A stretch of 64,000 bases of DNA from Parastagonospora avenae f. sp. tritici 18332-5 (lineage: Eukaryota > Ascomycota > Dothideomycetes > Pleosporales > Phaeosphaeriaceae). Both the position numbers and the translations under genes were made by a program. Location of the stretch: positions 62,001 through 126,000 of the forward strand of contig JAFJTR010000058.1 in assembly GCA_022559985.1 (NCBI GenBank). The letters run 5' to 3'. Within the stretch, counting starts at the first letter, position 1, and every line of letters starts with the position of its first letter. Under the pieces are notes generated by a model. That model worked only from the letters and a program-made list of their open reading frames with translations, made no database searches and had not been told where the DNA came from. Positions 32,780 to 45,017 of the stretch are shown here, piece by piece.

Positions 32780-34912
32780 AGGGTTGAATCAGGGCTGAGT
32801 AGTGTGGTTATTCAAGTTGATTTTTTTGGGAACGGGTATTGTTTATTTGAAAATGGTTTTCCGGTGGCTGACGTTGTTGTTCATTGTGCCTTTTTGTCTC
32901 GGAATGTAAAAGCTGTTACTTTGACCACGATTAGGTGTAATATTCCGACTCCGTTGCAATGAAGTTTTACATCTCCTCTTTGCTCTTTGTCTTTTTCTTC
33001 CACGACCTCGATCTAGGTGCGAAGACATGATACATCTTCCCCCCTTTTAGCCTCATCTGGCAATATCATGTTGCTTGCTATGCCTCATGCACAGATGTAA
33101 TGCTAGGACGCAGAAGTGCTTTTGCCAGATGGCCTGTTAACTAGGCACATATCAACAATCTGGGTCGAGAGAAATGTGCTATTGGCAGTTGAGGATGTTT
33201 AATGAAAGAGGAGTAGGCTTGGGGTGCGTGTTGTGTGTTGTTTTACTTTCTTCTGCTTTCTTCTACGATCTTCTACGATAGCATCGTTGAGGTACATCCG
33301 CGATGTGCTGCGTCATGAATACTTACGTTTGTAGCCTCAGTCCAATATTTCCCTCGGGCCCCTTGGTACGCAACGATCTACGCTCGGTGACCAGTTAAAC
33401 GCAACGATTCACGCAGGATTATCGACATGTTGTGTATGTTGACTCGTTGGGATTCTGGAATAGAACATAGAACAGCACAGAATAGTTTAGAACGGCATGG
33501 CATGGTATGGGGTATGGGGTGGTTTGGTATGATATGCTAAACCCAGCGAACATTTATTGGTGTTGTCATGATTGCCTCTAGGCTCTATGGGCGCAACGTT
33601 GGACGCAACGTAGTCCACTGCAACAGCATTGGTTGTTGTTGGAACGAGGCAAGCGACAGCAATTCTTGGTCGTTCTCGAAGGGGGAGCACACTCGTGTGT
33701 GTTTAGCAGGTGCGGATGTTAGTTTGGCACTTTGTATTCTGCTTAAGCTGCGTTCGAGCTCGTGTGAGAGTGCAGTGGTGCACATGTTTGATTTGCATCC
33801 TGATAACCTCAGTGGTAGCATCATCGTGTGAGAAGTACCTCTCTATATCATTCTGATGTGTTTCTTTCAAATCGCATCTGGTCCTTTCGGATGACGTCGT
33901 GCGCAAATGTGTCTCGCAGCTTCCCACTTCACCCGCACTTCCCGCCTGCCGTTGGATCTTAGAACTTGCAAACAGCCCAATTCACCGCCAATATAGTTCC
34001 CCGCCTGGATCGAACGGCTGCTACCTGAATTTAACTGGCTAGACTGCGCATCCAGCCTAGTTTATGATACAGGGTGCAGCATAGGCAATTACTACTTGCC
34101 TGCTAGCGGTCCACAGTCTACAGTCTACAGTCTACAGTCACGATCCGACAAATATCCTGATATCCTCCTGCCTATCAGCATTGCGTGCTGCCTGTAGAGT
34201 GAAGAGTAGCAAGGGAAATGTCTGTGGACACAGCGCAGAGATGCTGAGTTAGTGCAACTCTATCACACAAGACACAAGATAACTCGTCAGATAAGGAAAT
34301 TCAGTTTTGTCCTGAGCGTCAAGCCTGGATCACACTATTCACGCGGATTCGCACAATTCACCCTGATTCACATTGACTAATACTGATCACCGCCGTGCGT
34401 TCTATGCAACGCTTCAAACGCTAATTGCGCAGACAAATGCTTCTTCTTCAATCAATGATGAAGCAGTACGGCTGCCGTCGGCGCAGCTGAATGCGGATTA
34501 CAGTATTCCAGGCTTGGCTATGGTGAAGTCACGCTTGTACGTCACGGAAACGTTTTACATCTTGCTGTGCCTCGCAAATCAGTCGGCACACGCGAAAGGG
34601 CTTGAAGAAGTACACGGCGCAGTGATCTGGGCATATGAAGTATGAGCCCTTTCACTGAGTCTTATGGATATCTGCAATGAAGTACTCATGAACCACTACT
34701 TGTGGGCAAACTATCCTTTCGTACCAAAGTACTCGGCTTGGTCCTCCCGTTCGAGCCATACCCAATCGTAATTCGAAGCGGATCGAATCCTATGGTATCA
34801 TTTACGTGCATCTGTGAGGAAGAAGTAGAACTCGACTTCAAAGATAAACGCCTGACGCCACCCATGCTTTAGCGCCTGTGAAGTCTAGCCAAAAACTGGT
34901 ACTGGGAAAGCA
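32780..34912. other. Convergent gene-free stretch, about 2.1 kb
   Basis: No supportable gene between the SPE2 and NUDT21 stops. It holds several short low-complexity runs: cttctacgat repeats near 33260, a ggtatgggg run near 33500, and three CAGTCTA units at 34114-34134. Confidence 0.5.
34114..34138. repeat. Heptamer tandem repeat (CAGTCTA)3
   Basis: Three perfect copies of CAGTCTA plus CAGT. A microsatellite in non-coding DNA. Confidence 0.75.
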
Positions 34913-35881
34913 CTATGACAGAGTGATGTCGCTCCCTGTGCCATCGCCATTTGCCTCCATCTTCACATCCTCGCCGCCAGCCAGCACTTTGGTCTGTAGA
35001 TTGCCTTCTGGAGGACCTACGCCTGGTGTCATTGCCGCGACATTGCCCTCTTCGTCGACGAATTCAAAGTTGTAGCGCGATAGGAGATGGGGAATCGCGG
35101 AGAGCTGAGGACCGTATCGTGCGGTGTTGTCGTAGAGTTCGAACAGCGGGACGGCGAGGAGTTTCATGTTCTTAGGGACACTCAGGACCTCTTTCGCGGT
35201 GTTAGTGAAAGCTGCCTTTCTGATTATTGGGGGATAGACTTACTGCTACGGGGCAGCTGTATGAAGTAGAGCTTCTTGCACTCCTTCGGTCTGGTGACGT
35301 GTGCGGGGATGAATGGGTACATGAAGGTCTCGAAGTTGGGTCGCCACCATTGCGCAAGCGTGTCGCCGACCTGCCACTCATCGTTGACGCCTTCACCCGT
35401 GAATTGCGTGCCGACTGGTGCCAGACGCTCATTCAGCCTCGCCTTGAAACCCTCGATTTCGTCGTCTTCGGCGCGGAGGTAGTCACCAGGTCTGAGGTTT
35501 GTTAGCGCTTTGCTTATGTAAAGTTACTCGAGAACATACAGCTTGAAGAATGCATTCGCGATCTGTAGCATGAGAATGTGGGGGTGGTTGTGCTCGTGGC
35601 AGACAAGGATACCTTCACATGTTCGTCGCATGCCATGTTCCTGATAGTGTTCTTCAAGTCGCTTCAGTCGCGCAAGCACGGAAGGGTCTTCTTCTGGCTG
35701 GCCATCTTTCGTGCCAAATGTGTAGTTGCTAAGAGGATATAGACGGATAGTCTTTGGCTGATTGGCGTTGAAATCCTTGGGTAGGACGGGGCTGTCCATG
35801 ATTAATCGCAGTTCTTGGTAATTGAGTTGATGATACTCACGGGTACGAGCTTTGTGAAGCTTGGTGTGTTATAGTAGACAT
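34913..35881 (-). CDS. NUDT21: mRNA cleavage factor Im 25 kDa subunit (CPSF5/NUDT21)
   Basis: Four exons (complement of 35841-35881, 35540-35791, 35244-35491, 34913-35190) give 272 residues. Exon 1 encodes MSTITHQASQSSYP from a start in good context (caacaATG). An ATG at 35799 in exon 2 is in frame but lies inside the predicted first intron. The Nudix core is obvious: KTIRLYPLSNYTFGTK, MRRTCEGILVCHEHNHPHILMLQ, WWRPNFETFMYPFIPAHVTRPKECKKLYFIQL and LFELYDNTARYGPQLSAIPHLLSRYNF. The Nudix-box catalytic glutamates are not all present, as in human NUDT21, which binds UGUA in pre-mRNA without hydrolysis. An extra roughly 40-residue acidic tail follows the fold. It acts in nuclear 3'-end processing. 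Confidence 0.95.
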
Positions 35882-36136
35882 TGTTGCTGGACTGTGTGAA
35901 TAGCTTTGGGAGCTGTCGCGATTTCGCGACTTACCATGAAGCTGCGACAGGGGTCCAGCCACGGCGCTCGAGTTCACGTGATGACGCACAGACCTGGACC
36001 CCGGACCCTCGAACCCGCACTTATGCTCACCCCTCCCGCAAGACACTTCGCCGCATTGAACCTGATCTCACCCCGTTTGCACCATAATTCTCATTTCAAA
36101 CATCTGCGGAGAGTATTTATCATCCAAATCGACAGC

Positions 36137-37258
36137 ATGCCGCAGACAGCTCTCATCACTGGCGGTAAAGCATGTCTGGACATTCGTTATGCCAGCGGCT
36201 GACCAGATGCACAAGCCAGCGGCCTGCTCGGACGGCAAGTACAGCGACAATTCTTTTTAGATGGCTGGAAGTCCATTGGGACTGGACTTAGTCGAATTGT
36301 TCTACCCGATGTGGTCAAGCTCGACATTCTCGACCAAAGAGAGATCGAACGAATATTGGATGAGACAAAGCCCGACGTCGTTGTGCACTGTGCTGCGAAT
36401 CGATTTCCGGACTCGTGCACTGCGAACCCAGAGGCTGCGAAGAAGCTCAACGTGGATTCAAGCCGTGCACTGGCCGAAGCAACAACAGCTCGAGGCATCT
36501 TTTTGATCTACATCTCCACAGACTATGTGTTCTCTGGCAAACGTGGCGAGGCGCCGTACAAGCCAGAGTCCTCTCCAAATCCGCCAAACGTATATGGCCA
36601 AACGAAGCTTGACGGAGAAAAAGCCGTTTTGGAGGTGGCAGCACAGAGAGGCAGCCAGAATAAGGTTGTGGTACTGCGAGTTCCCGTGCTTTATGGCTCC
36701 TGTGATGAGCCGAAAGAAAGTGCCGTCAACGTGCTCATGTCGCAGTTGTGGGCCTCTCAAAAACTTGAAGACAATCGAAAGAAGATACAGGTCGACGACT
36801 CCGCTCTGCGCTTTCCCACGAACACGCAGGATGTTGGCCGCGTGTGTCGAGATATCTCGAAGCTATACCTTGATCCTGCGAACAGGTAAGGCAAATTCAT
36901 CGTGGTAGTTTTACACGCATGGACGTTGACGATGCCTTGTTTAGCGATCACAACCTTCCCAGCATTCTCCAGTTCAGTTCTGAGGATCAGATGACGAAGT
37001 GGCAGATATGTCAGACTTTTTCTGATATCATGGGTCTGCCATTGGAAGGTATGGAGCCGTTCACGCCTAATGAGGACCCAACTGCTGGGACGGTGAGGCC
37101 GTATGACTGCCACCTTGACACGAGTGCGCTGCGTCTATTGGGCATAGATCTTAGCACTGTGGATTTTCGAACATGGTGGTATGTTTCCCACTACCAGGCG
37201 GTGCATATTCCAACTAACCTCACCTCGCAGGCGCAGAGAAGTTGGCGCATTTCGGTGA
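36137..37258 (+). CDS. MAT2B-like / RmlD-type extended SDR (NAD(P)-binding reductase)
   Basis: Four exons (36137-36164, 36216-36885, 36945-37178, 37231-37258) give 319 residues. The start is MPQTALITGASGLLGRQV, with the GxxGxxG cofactor loop split by intron 1. YISTDYVFSGKRGEAPYKPES and NVYGQTKLDGEKAVL (Tyr-x3-Lys) match the dTDP-4-dehydrorhamnose reductase/MAT2B group. The end TWWRREVGAFR is typical of the fungal homologues. In animals MAT2B is the regulatory subunit of methionine adenosyltransferase II; bacterial relatives reduce dTDP-sugars. Which applies in fungi is not clear. SPE2 lies about 3.4 kb to the left, so a link to AdoMet metabolism is plausible. It is head-to-head with NUDT21 across 255 bp. 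Confidence 0.9.
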
Positions 37259-38060
37259 AAGCAGATGAGCAAGCTTTTCACTCCAAGCCGCCAATCGTGA
37301 ATGATTTCTTTTCCTGTTTCATGGCTTCTTGCCTGCATCAATATCAGCCGCTTGTCGGCCTCTTAAGAGACGGTGCTGTTACGAAAGCCACAATATGCCG
37401 CGGAGACATCCCGAGCGCCCCAAATCCTGCCCTACGTAGGTGGTACTTTGAAGCCCGTAGGCCGATCACGCATGAACCGGAGAAGCCATTGGGTTCGATG
37501 TGGCCATGCATGAATTTACGAATATCGTCTTGCTTTTGACTCTTCCATTTCAACACAGCTTGCACGAGATCCCGTTTTGGGCGAATCGTGCGGTCGCATA
37601 AAAGCTGACGTCTTTTGTACATTTCGATGTTAAGATGCTGCTAAGAATAGTGACAGGGCAGATTTAGTGCGCTGAGGTTCGGGATGATCCCAAGTGTCGC
37701 GAACCACGCCACAACCATGAAACCAGCTGGCTCCAATCGGCAGAAACCGTTCCCACCTGTCGCATATTTGCGCGTTTACATTTGGCGACATATTCCAGCC
37801 GCACGGGAAGAATCACATATTGCAGCTCTTTCCTGGAGTGGGACTAGAGTCGTGGAACAAGATGATGGGATTGGTTGATGCGGCGCAGCAGCGCGTAAAT
37901 TGAAGGTCGGGCGCCTAAGCCTTCGTTAAGTACCAGACGTCTTGATGTCCCAAGGTCGTCGGGCGTACTGCTGCACCTCGTCGCTTGTACCTTATTTTGA
38001 CGCGTTGTGTTGTTGCGATTCTTTGTTCTTGTTCATTTTGCATTAAACCATAGCGCGGTC
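37259..38060. other. Intergenic
   Basis: 802 bp between two plus-strand genes; short open frames only, none supported. Confidence 0.5.
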
Positions 38061-41000
38061 ATGGATTACAGTACCGGTATCACTGTCGCTGGAACGACAC
38101 CGTCAGACGGCACGCCAACAGGAGACTGGAAACGCAAGAACACATTCCTATCACGATGCACTGAAGTACACGGTTTGTCCTTGTACCATTGAAGACTACG
38201 CACGTCGTGCTGACTGCCTTCCGAGAATTAAAACATTGGAAGCCACCAGCACTTCGAGTGCCTGTCCTCATTTTCACCGTCGCAATATGCTGGAGTCTCA
38301 TAGCCGTTCTGGAGTATCTGCTCTGGAAGAGCCAAACAGACAACGGCTTGATTTTTGCTCCTGTTATCAACGACCTACCGCTTAGCGACACATTCCTTTA
38401 CCTGTATTTTCCCACCATAGTCGCCGTCATTTTCAGCATATATTGGGCCTGGATTGATCTAGAAACGAAGCGCATGGAGCCGTACTACCAGCTGAGTAAA
38501 GACAATGGGGCGCTAGGAAAAGACTCGCTCCTACTCCAATATCCGTTCTCTTTTCTTCCATTTGTTCCTATGAAAGCTTTCAGAGACAGGTAAGTTAGAT
38601 CCAATCTCCCTGTTTGTTCTGTGTCGTACGTACAGGCTTTGCTTCAATACTGACCTTACAGACACTGGCCTGTGTTCTGGGCTTCTCTCGCTGTTGTCCT
38701 TGTCACGTGGGGCTTAGTCCCAACACAAGCTGGTATCTTCTCCGTGCAGACTGTGACACGTTCCACGAACAAGACTTTTGCGGTTTCGACATACTCCATG
38801 CCATTCGACGAGCAAGCGACGGGCCTGACGTTCCGCTACCAGCAGTCTACGTATGGTATAGCCGCACTAAACGAGTCCCTTCCCAAATACACCACCCACA
38901 ATTACACACTTGCACCATTCGAGCCGCAGAACCAGACTGGCGACATTCTCGACGGTCGTGGTACATATACCGGACCAACGACCATGTACCAGCTGGATCT
39001 AACCTGCGAAGATGCCTCGCGTAAGGCGGTCAATAATCCGGACACCATGATTTGGTACAATAGTAGTACCGGCTGCCATTCTCTGGAAGGTTTAACCGGC
39101 AATAAGACGATGAACTATGATGTGAACTCTGACAAGCTTTTTGTCAAAGAGTACATTGGTAGATATGTCGGTTACCACAATGGGGGATCAGCAGACTGGT
39201 ATCTAAGTACCAGCTGCCCGGAGACTGCGAACACGACCTTCTATGCGGGTTTCGGGAGAGCAAAAGTAGGTTTCGGTTTTTGTTCTTTTGTAGTAGCTGA
39301 CTTATGTCCGTAGGCTCGAGAAGAAGACCCACCCAATGATGTCACGGCTATATTTTGTCAGACTCACTACTGGCGACAAGAGGTGTCTGCAACCATTGAC
39401 CGACAGACTAGAATGCCATTAAGGTGGACACCGCTTGACGATAGACAACCACTCGCATGGGACATGTTCAACACAACAAATTTCGAGGCTCTTTTGAATT
39501 CCGGGACACTTGGAGTTGAGCTACGGGGTGATGCTCTACCGGCTTCGAGTATTCCAACCTATCTCGAGATGGTTGCAAACACAAACCTGAGCATGACAGA
39601 TGGTGGAGGCGCCTCTGTGCAGCCTATGGTCGGACTCGCCCTTGCTACACCCAATCGGCCTATGGAGGACTACCTCGATTGGCGTAATCTAAGGGATGCA
39701 TATGTCAACGCGTACCAGCTCCTTTTCGCGCGAGCAATGGTCGACATACTGAATACCGATCGACCCACAACAAAAGAAGCTACCGGCTATGAAGAAGTAG
39801 TAAGCGAAGCTGTGGTTCTTGAGCCCGTTTTCGTTCACATTGTTGTTAGTCTTTTAGGGGTAGTATCGCTGGCCGCCGTCGCACTACTTATCCTGTCCTT
39901 GATGCACAGGAGAAATCTTCGAACTGACCCGAGCACAATCGCGAGTGTCATGTCTCTTGTAGCAGACAATTCGTTGCTCCTGTCTGACTTCGCAGATCTA
40001 GACTGCTGCACGAAGGAAGACATGGACAAGGTTCTTGCTCAAAAGCGTTACAAACTAGTCAGCGACGAAGCAGGCACGAGGTAAGTTCGGCAACATGAGT
40101 TTGACAGACAAGCTGATAACTCATCGTACAGCATCCTGGAAATCACGCAAGACGACATCACCAATCATGAGAATGGGGCCATTGCTGCTCTAGGTCAACG
40201 TCGTGACAGCCCGAAGAGTATAGCAAAACCTGTACGGCCCAAGGAGTTCAGTCTCTGGATGGCTTTTGTACTGATTACCTTCTTCTCCTCGCTTGTCGTG
40301 GCACTGGGAGTTACATACGCTAAAGCGCATGCTAACGGTACGTGGAATCTTCACTTCTGGTGTTCAGCCAGTATGCGTCACTCGAAACAGGCTTATGCAT
40401 GACAGGACTGCCGGTACCCTCTTCGAACGTCATAGTACAAAACATACTCGAAAACTACATACCGACGGCTATAGCCACGCTCATTGAGCCAATGTGGATT
40501 CTCATCAATCGATTACTCTGCATGCTACAGCCACTCGAGGGCTTACAAGCGTGCAATGCCAAGGCGAAGGAATCAATTGATGCGAACTATAGTTCCCTGC
40601 CCCCTCAGTTGGTCATTTTCAAGGCGCTCAGAACGAAACACTTTGTCTTGGCTGCTGTGTGCGCTATGGCATTGCTTGCAAATCTTCTCGCCATTGCATT
40701 CTCTGGTCTTTTCAACCAGGGGCTTACCGAGATTCGATACGAAACGACTTTCCAGTCACCTTACCTCTACAAAGTAGTGCCAATCAACGGTAGCATTGGA
40801 CCAGGTGGCATTTCGACCAAGCCCTCTGGCGCATATCAGGGAGGGCGTGGAGAGGATCAATTTCTCATCGCGGAGTCAAATGCTACCAGGAACACGCCAC
40901 TTCCTTCTTGGACGGACAGTTCTTTGTTTTATTTGCCGTTATTCACAGAGACAGCAGATCCTGCGAAAGTGAACTCCAGTTACTTCGAAGCGACAGTCCA

Positions 41001-42219
41001 AGCATTGGGCGCAGATCTTGACTGTACAGAACTCAAACCCGGCAAGGACTTTGGTGTCAATATGACTAGTGTCGACCACACTGTCGCAATCTACATAAAC
41101 TTCACTGTTCCTGGCGCTACTGGCAAAGTACAGTGCAGCACGAACCAAACAGGAATAGTGGGCTCGGTGACTTCGGGTCCCCTTGGTATGAGGTACGACT
41201 GCGTCACCGGCCCCAGTGCCACCGAATTTATCTCCCTGGTTTCGCCGCGTGAAAATGCTACCCGAGAAGAGCAGGAAGCTTGCATGGGCACGATCGCCCT
41301 TGGTTGGATACGAAGAGCATCCGGGACATGTCCATTAGGCAAGAAGATGACATTGGACGGACAAGAGTCGCGTTTCATGCGGTGTCGTCCTAGGATACTG
41401 ACGGGACGAGGAACAGTACAAGTGGATGCAAGTGGGCGTTTACAGCATCCCGCTCGTGACATAGCCCTGAATGATCCCACAGACAATGCCCGTACGGATG
41501 TCGAAACTCAGAGTGTCTTCTCGAACGACGTCATCAACATTATCAGTCAGTCGAACTTCTACCTCTTTCGAGAGCAAGGAATCTCATTCCACAACGATAG
41601 CTTCACTTACGATACCACGAATTACTTTATGAGGCGAGAGATCAATAGCACTCGCTTCCTGGATCCGACGAGACCTCTTCCTACATTCGATGAGCTTACG
41701 GGTCCTTTGAACAAGACATATTCTAAACTATTCGCAATTTGGCTCGGGGCCAACAAGAGGAATCTTTTCATGCAGGCTACGGCAGCTGGACCAGAGGCTA
41801 TCATCAGCGGGCATCGAGTGCAGCCAGAGCAACGTCTTTTTGTGTCGACACCGATGTTTATCATTTCTCAAGCCATCCTCTGCACCTATGTAGTCGTCGC
41901 AATATGGGTCTACGCTCGACGACCCGGGCAATACCTTGCCAGGCTACCGACCTCAATCGCCTCTCTTATTGCCCTGTTCGCAGCAAGTACCGCTATCGAG
42001 GACATGCGCGGAACGTCGCATCTGGACAAAAAGGGACGCGCACGGCACTTGGAACGGCTTGATTCCAGGTACGGCTTTGGCAGCTTTGTTGGCAGAAACG
42101 ATGGACGTGTCCATATTGGTATCGAAAAGGTTCCGCTTGTTGTCAAACCACGGACGAAGTCGACGTGGCTAGAGCAGAAAATCCCTTCGCTACGGAAGCG
42201 TTCAGGACGACTGGCCTGA
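38061..42219 (+). CDS. Large DUF3433-type multi-pass membrane protein
   Basis: Predicted exons 38061-38076, 38226-38589, 38662-39265, 39314-40080, 40132-40337 and 40406-42219 give about 1256 residues. All phases fit. The first exon is tentative: the visible hydrophobic N-terminus (LKHWKPPALRVPVLIFTVAICW) has no in-frame ATG, and the 149-nt intron from GTATCA to CCGAG is the only join I found above 40 nt. The protein is built as two similar halves. Each has membrane spans, a large extracellular part rich in N-glycosylation sites (NKT, NYT, NQT, NSS), and a closing span (VFVHIVVSLLGVVSLAAVALLIL; FIISQAILCTYVVVAIWVYARRPGQYLARLPTSIASLIALFAAS). This matches the fungal DUF3433 family. Function is unknown; a plasma-membrane location is likely. 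Confidence 0.8.
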
Positions 42220-45017
42220 GGTGACCTTGTTTTCCCGTCACAAATCAAATAGAAGCTCAACTGCCCGACTTTTACAATTTGCGCGGAATCGCTCTCCGTG
42301 CCCGATTCGTATGTGCGGACTGGATGTTACGTTTCATTGCAAAAAGCCCGCAGCTGCCTTGTCTAGTTATGGATCTCTTGACACTAGGACTAGCTACGAT
42401 CCTTGCCCAGCTGGACCATACATATCACAGTAAGCTTCGACTGGCCTATAGTCGGCGACAAGAGATGTGCTTCGAACTCTGCAAGCGCCCACGCTATTCT
42501 CTTCTATCAGCAAGTGCTTTCGGGGATAGTATAAAGTGTCGTCTGCCCATCGCACAAACAAGGACGTCGCGACATGCTCATCAGGACCGGAGGTATTGCT
42601 CAAACAAGTACATGGTGAACGCCAAATCTCGAAGTCTTCGGGCCGTCAGTGGTCGGACGGCAAATGAAGTGCACGTCTCACACCAGCCTTGTGGGGACTA
42701 TACGTCCTTCCTGCGTTCGTTCCCAAAAGGTGCTAGATGCGACAAGAAGCTTCTCAGTCCCAGGCAATGTCATTCTCATCCAGCCCGAGTGGTTGATGGG
42801 AATGAATTGCAATCCGGGCATCGCCGGACATGGTGCAAGCCATCTGGGGGCGGCACACACAAGAGAAATTGAAGGAGCAGCATGCGGGATACGATAACCG
42901 AACACCGCTTCTCCGTACCTTCATGGAGGTGCAGCAAGACATACTGGGGGCCTCCTACTCTCGGGGCGAATGTTAGACGGTACGAGTGGGCCTTGATCTG
43001 GGCGGATCAGCAGCCATGACTTTGGGAGCAGCAGCCACGTCATATCATGTTTTTTTCTTGAGAATACACCTCGTCTCCATGAGATTCAGTCTTGCCACTG
43101 GTCGCGTTGTGGGCCAAGTCCTATGGCAGTGCAACAGGCCCGAGGCGTCACCAAGATTTTCAAGTCCGACTGCGGCAAAATAGCATCTGCAACACTATCC
43201 AGGATATAGATGCGCTTTTGTTTGACGCCTGCATGCCAAACCTCTCGAGATGATGCGCCAATACAGGCATGCATCGACGAGTTCCTAAGGTTTTGAAACC
43301 TTCGCGCCCAGGGGCTGCTATGTTGTATTGCGATGGGCAGCTGCATGTCGTGGCCTGTTTCCATTCCATGCTGTCTTAGTCAGTGACACAAAGCGGGTAG
43401 TTGACGCGGTTCGATCGAAGTACGCGCGGAATTGCACACGGAACATCCGAACCCAAGCTTTCAAGTCCACTGATCAGCAGTGGGAAGCGACTAGCTGACT
43501 GCCCGTTCAGTTGGCATCCCCCGAATTGCCCACACTCACGACCACTTCCTGAAACAGGCTGTCGATGCTAAGCGGCCAATCAGTGGAGAGATCGGCCAAG
43601 GCAACGTAGCGGTGTCTTCATCACGAGCTGATCTCGACGATCAGATCGGCTAGAGGCGACCGCCACCGGCACGCAGCCATTGGGACCTGCATTCGCGCCG
43701 CCATGTTGTGCACCACGTTGCGGCGCAACTGTCCAAACATAGGCTGGCGCTACACCTACAGGCAAACCTCACGATAGCAGAGTGTCTCTACGCCAGAGGA
43801 CGGAGACAGATTTGGAAGCTTATAACACGCAGATCTTACAAACGCAAGTCTCGTGCCTGAGGTATTTTGAGAGCCGACGGGTAAAGCCACGATGGCAGCC
43901 AAAAATAAAGATCATGCGCATAAGAAAGAAGGCATCCATGTTTGCACGCATGAAGTTCTGCGGAGTCCCCTTGCCTTTGGGGCCCTGCAATAACGCTGCT
44001 ACACAACCGTCTTTGCAACGGCCAGACGCCGCCGTGGTGCGAGACTGCTGCGACTAGTGGTCAAAAGCAGCCAGCCTTTGCGCCTGCGTTACGAAGAGGG
44101 CGGTACACATGCTGAGTGTGTCACCAGCAGACACGAGATGGGCCGTTTGGTTGGTCGTTGGTAAGACAGCATCGCGACACCAGTGTGCGCTGAAGATGGG
44201 ACCCCAGCGAATGGGGATGCACACAGCCGCCTTCGTGAAGGCCGTCGACGTTTCAGGCTAACCGAGGGCGATCGTTTATCCACTCTAGGCCGTCTTTACG
44301 ACTCGCTTCTGCTATCGATAGGGGATGCCGCACCCTGCCACCCTGCAGCTCACAGACCGTCGGCGCACTCCTCAAACCTGATATCGCCCCTGGAAATGAC
44401 TTCGCCCCAATCGCGACCCATCCGAGCCATTTTCCACTTTTTCGTTTCAGAAACATCTTGCACCTGAACTCTCTGCAGCCAATTGATGGACATGGGTACC
44501 TGCCGAGCCAGCTGAATTCAGGCTGCTCACATGCCGTGGCACTGTGCATCCTGTCCTTGCACCCCTGCCGCTAGGCCATGATGGGCATACGAGCCGGAAG
44601 GTTACCTTAGACGTCTCATGCTGTCGAATAGCCTACGCCTGTACCTGATCCGCTGTGGCACCTAGGCCCCGGTCTGCACACACTCGTTTCTTGAGTAGGG
44701 AGGCGACTGTCGATGAGTGGTAGGTATATAGTCGAAGGGACCTGCATCATGTTTATACTCCACCTCAGGCTTACCACAGCAATTTCGGAACTTCTTCCAT
44801 CACACTCTCTTTTCTATATCTTGCCCGCGGCAGATACCACATTCTTTCTCATCGCTGTCCATCGTTCGAAGAGCTAGTCTCCTCACGCCGTTCCATCTAC
44901 AATCTTCGCGGTCCAGCATCACTTCAGACGATACCAGCCACCACAATCTTTACATCGCTCAGCAGGTCTCAGCGAATTTCCCAAATACCCAAATTTTACA
45001 GTCTCTCAAACGCCAAT
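42220..45017. other. Gene-free stretch, about 2.8 kb
   Basis: The longest gap in the window. Several open frames of 60-200 codons occur on both strands but none has a domain, a signal peptide or splice partners. A TATA box lies near 44725. It may hold regulatory sequence for the LPMO-like gene or an untranslated RNA; neither can be shown. Confidence 0.5.
44725..44730 (+). promoter_or_regulatory. TATA-like element of the LPMO-like gene
   Basis: TATATA about 290 bp before the ATG at 45018, with a C/T-rich leader between. Confidence 0.35.

Noticed and set aside
34373..34645. 90-codon plus-strand open frame
   Set aside because: Opens with TTG rather than ATG, no domain, and lies in a repeat-bearing gap.
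35980..36040. Alternative upstream start for NUDT21 within a minus-strand frame (MSCGRG...)
   Set aside because: The downstream ATG at 35881 has a better context and gives the expected short leader; the upstream part is not family-like.
42279..42872. 197-codon plus-strand open frame after the DUF3433 gene
   Set aside because: Leu-rich only at its start, then random composition; no similarity to membrane families and no splice partner.
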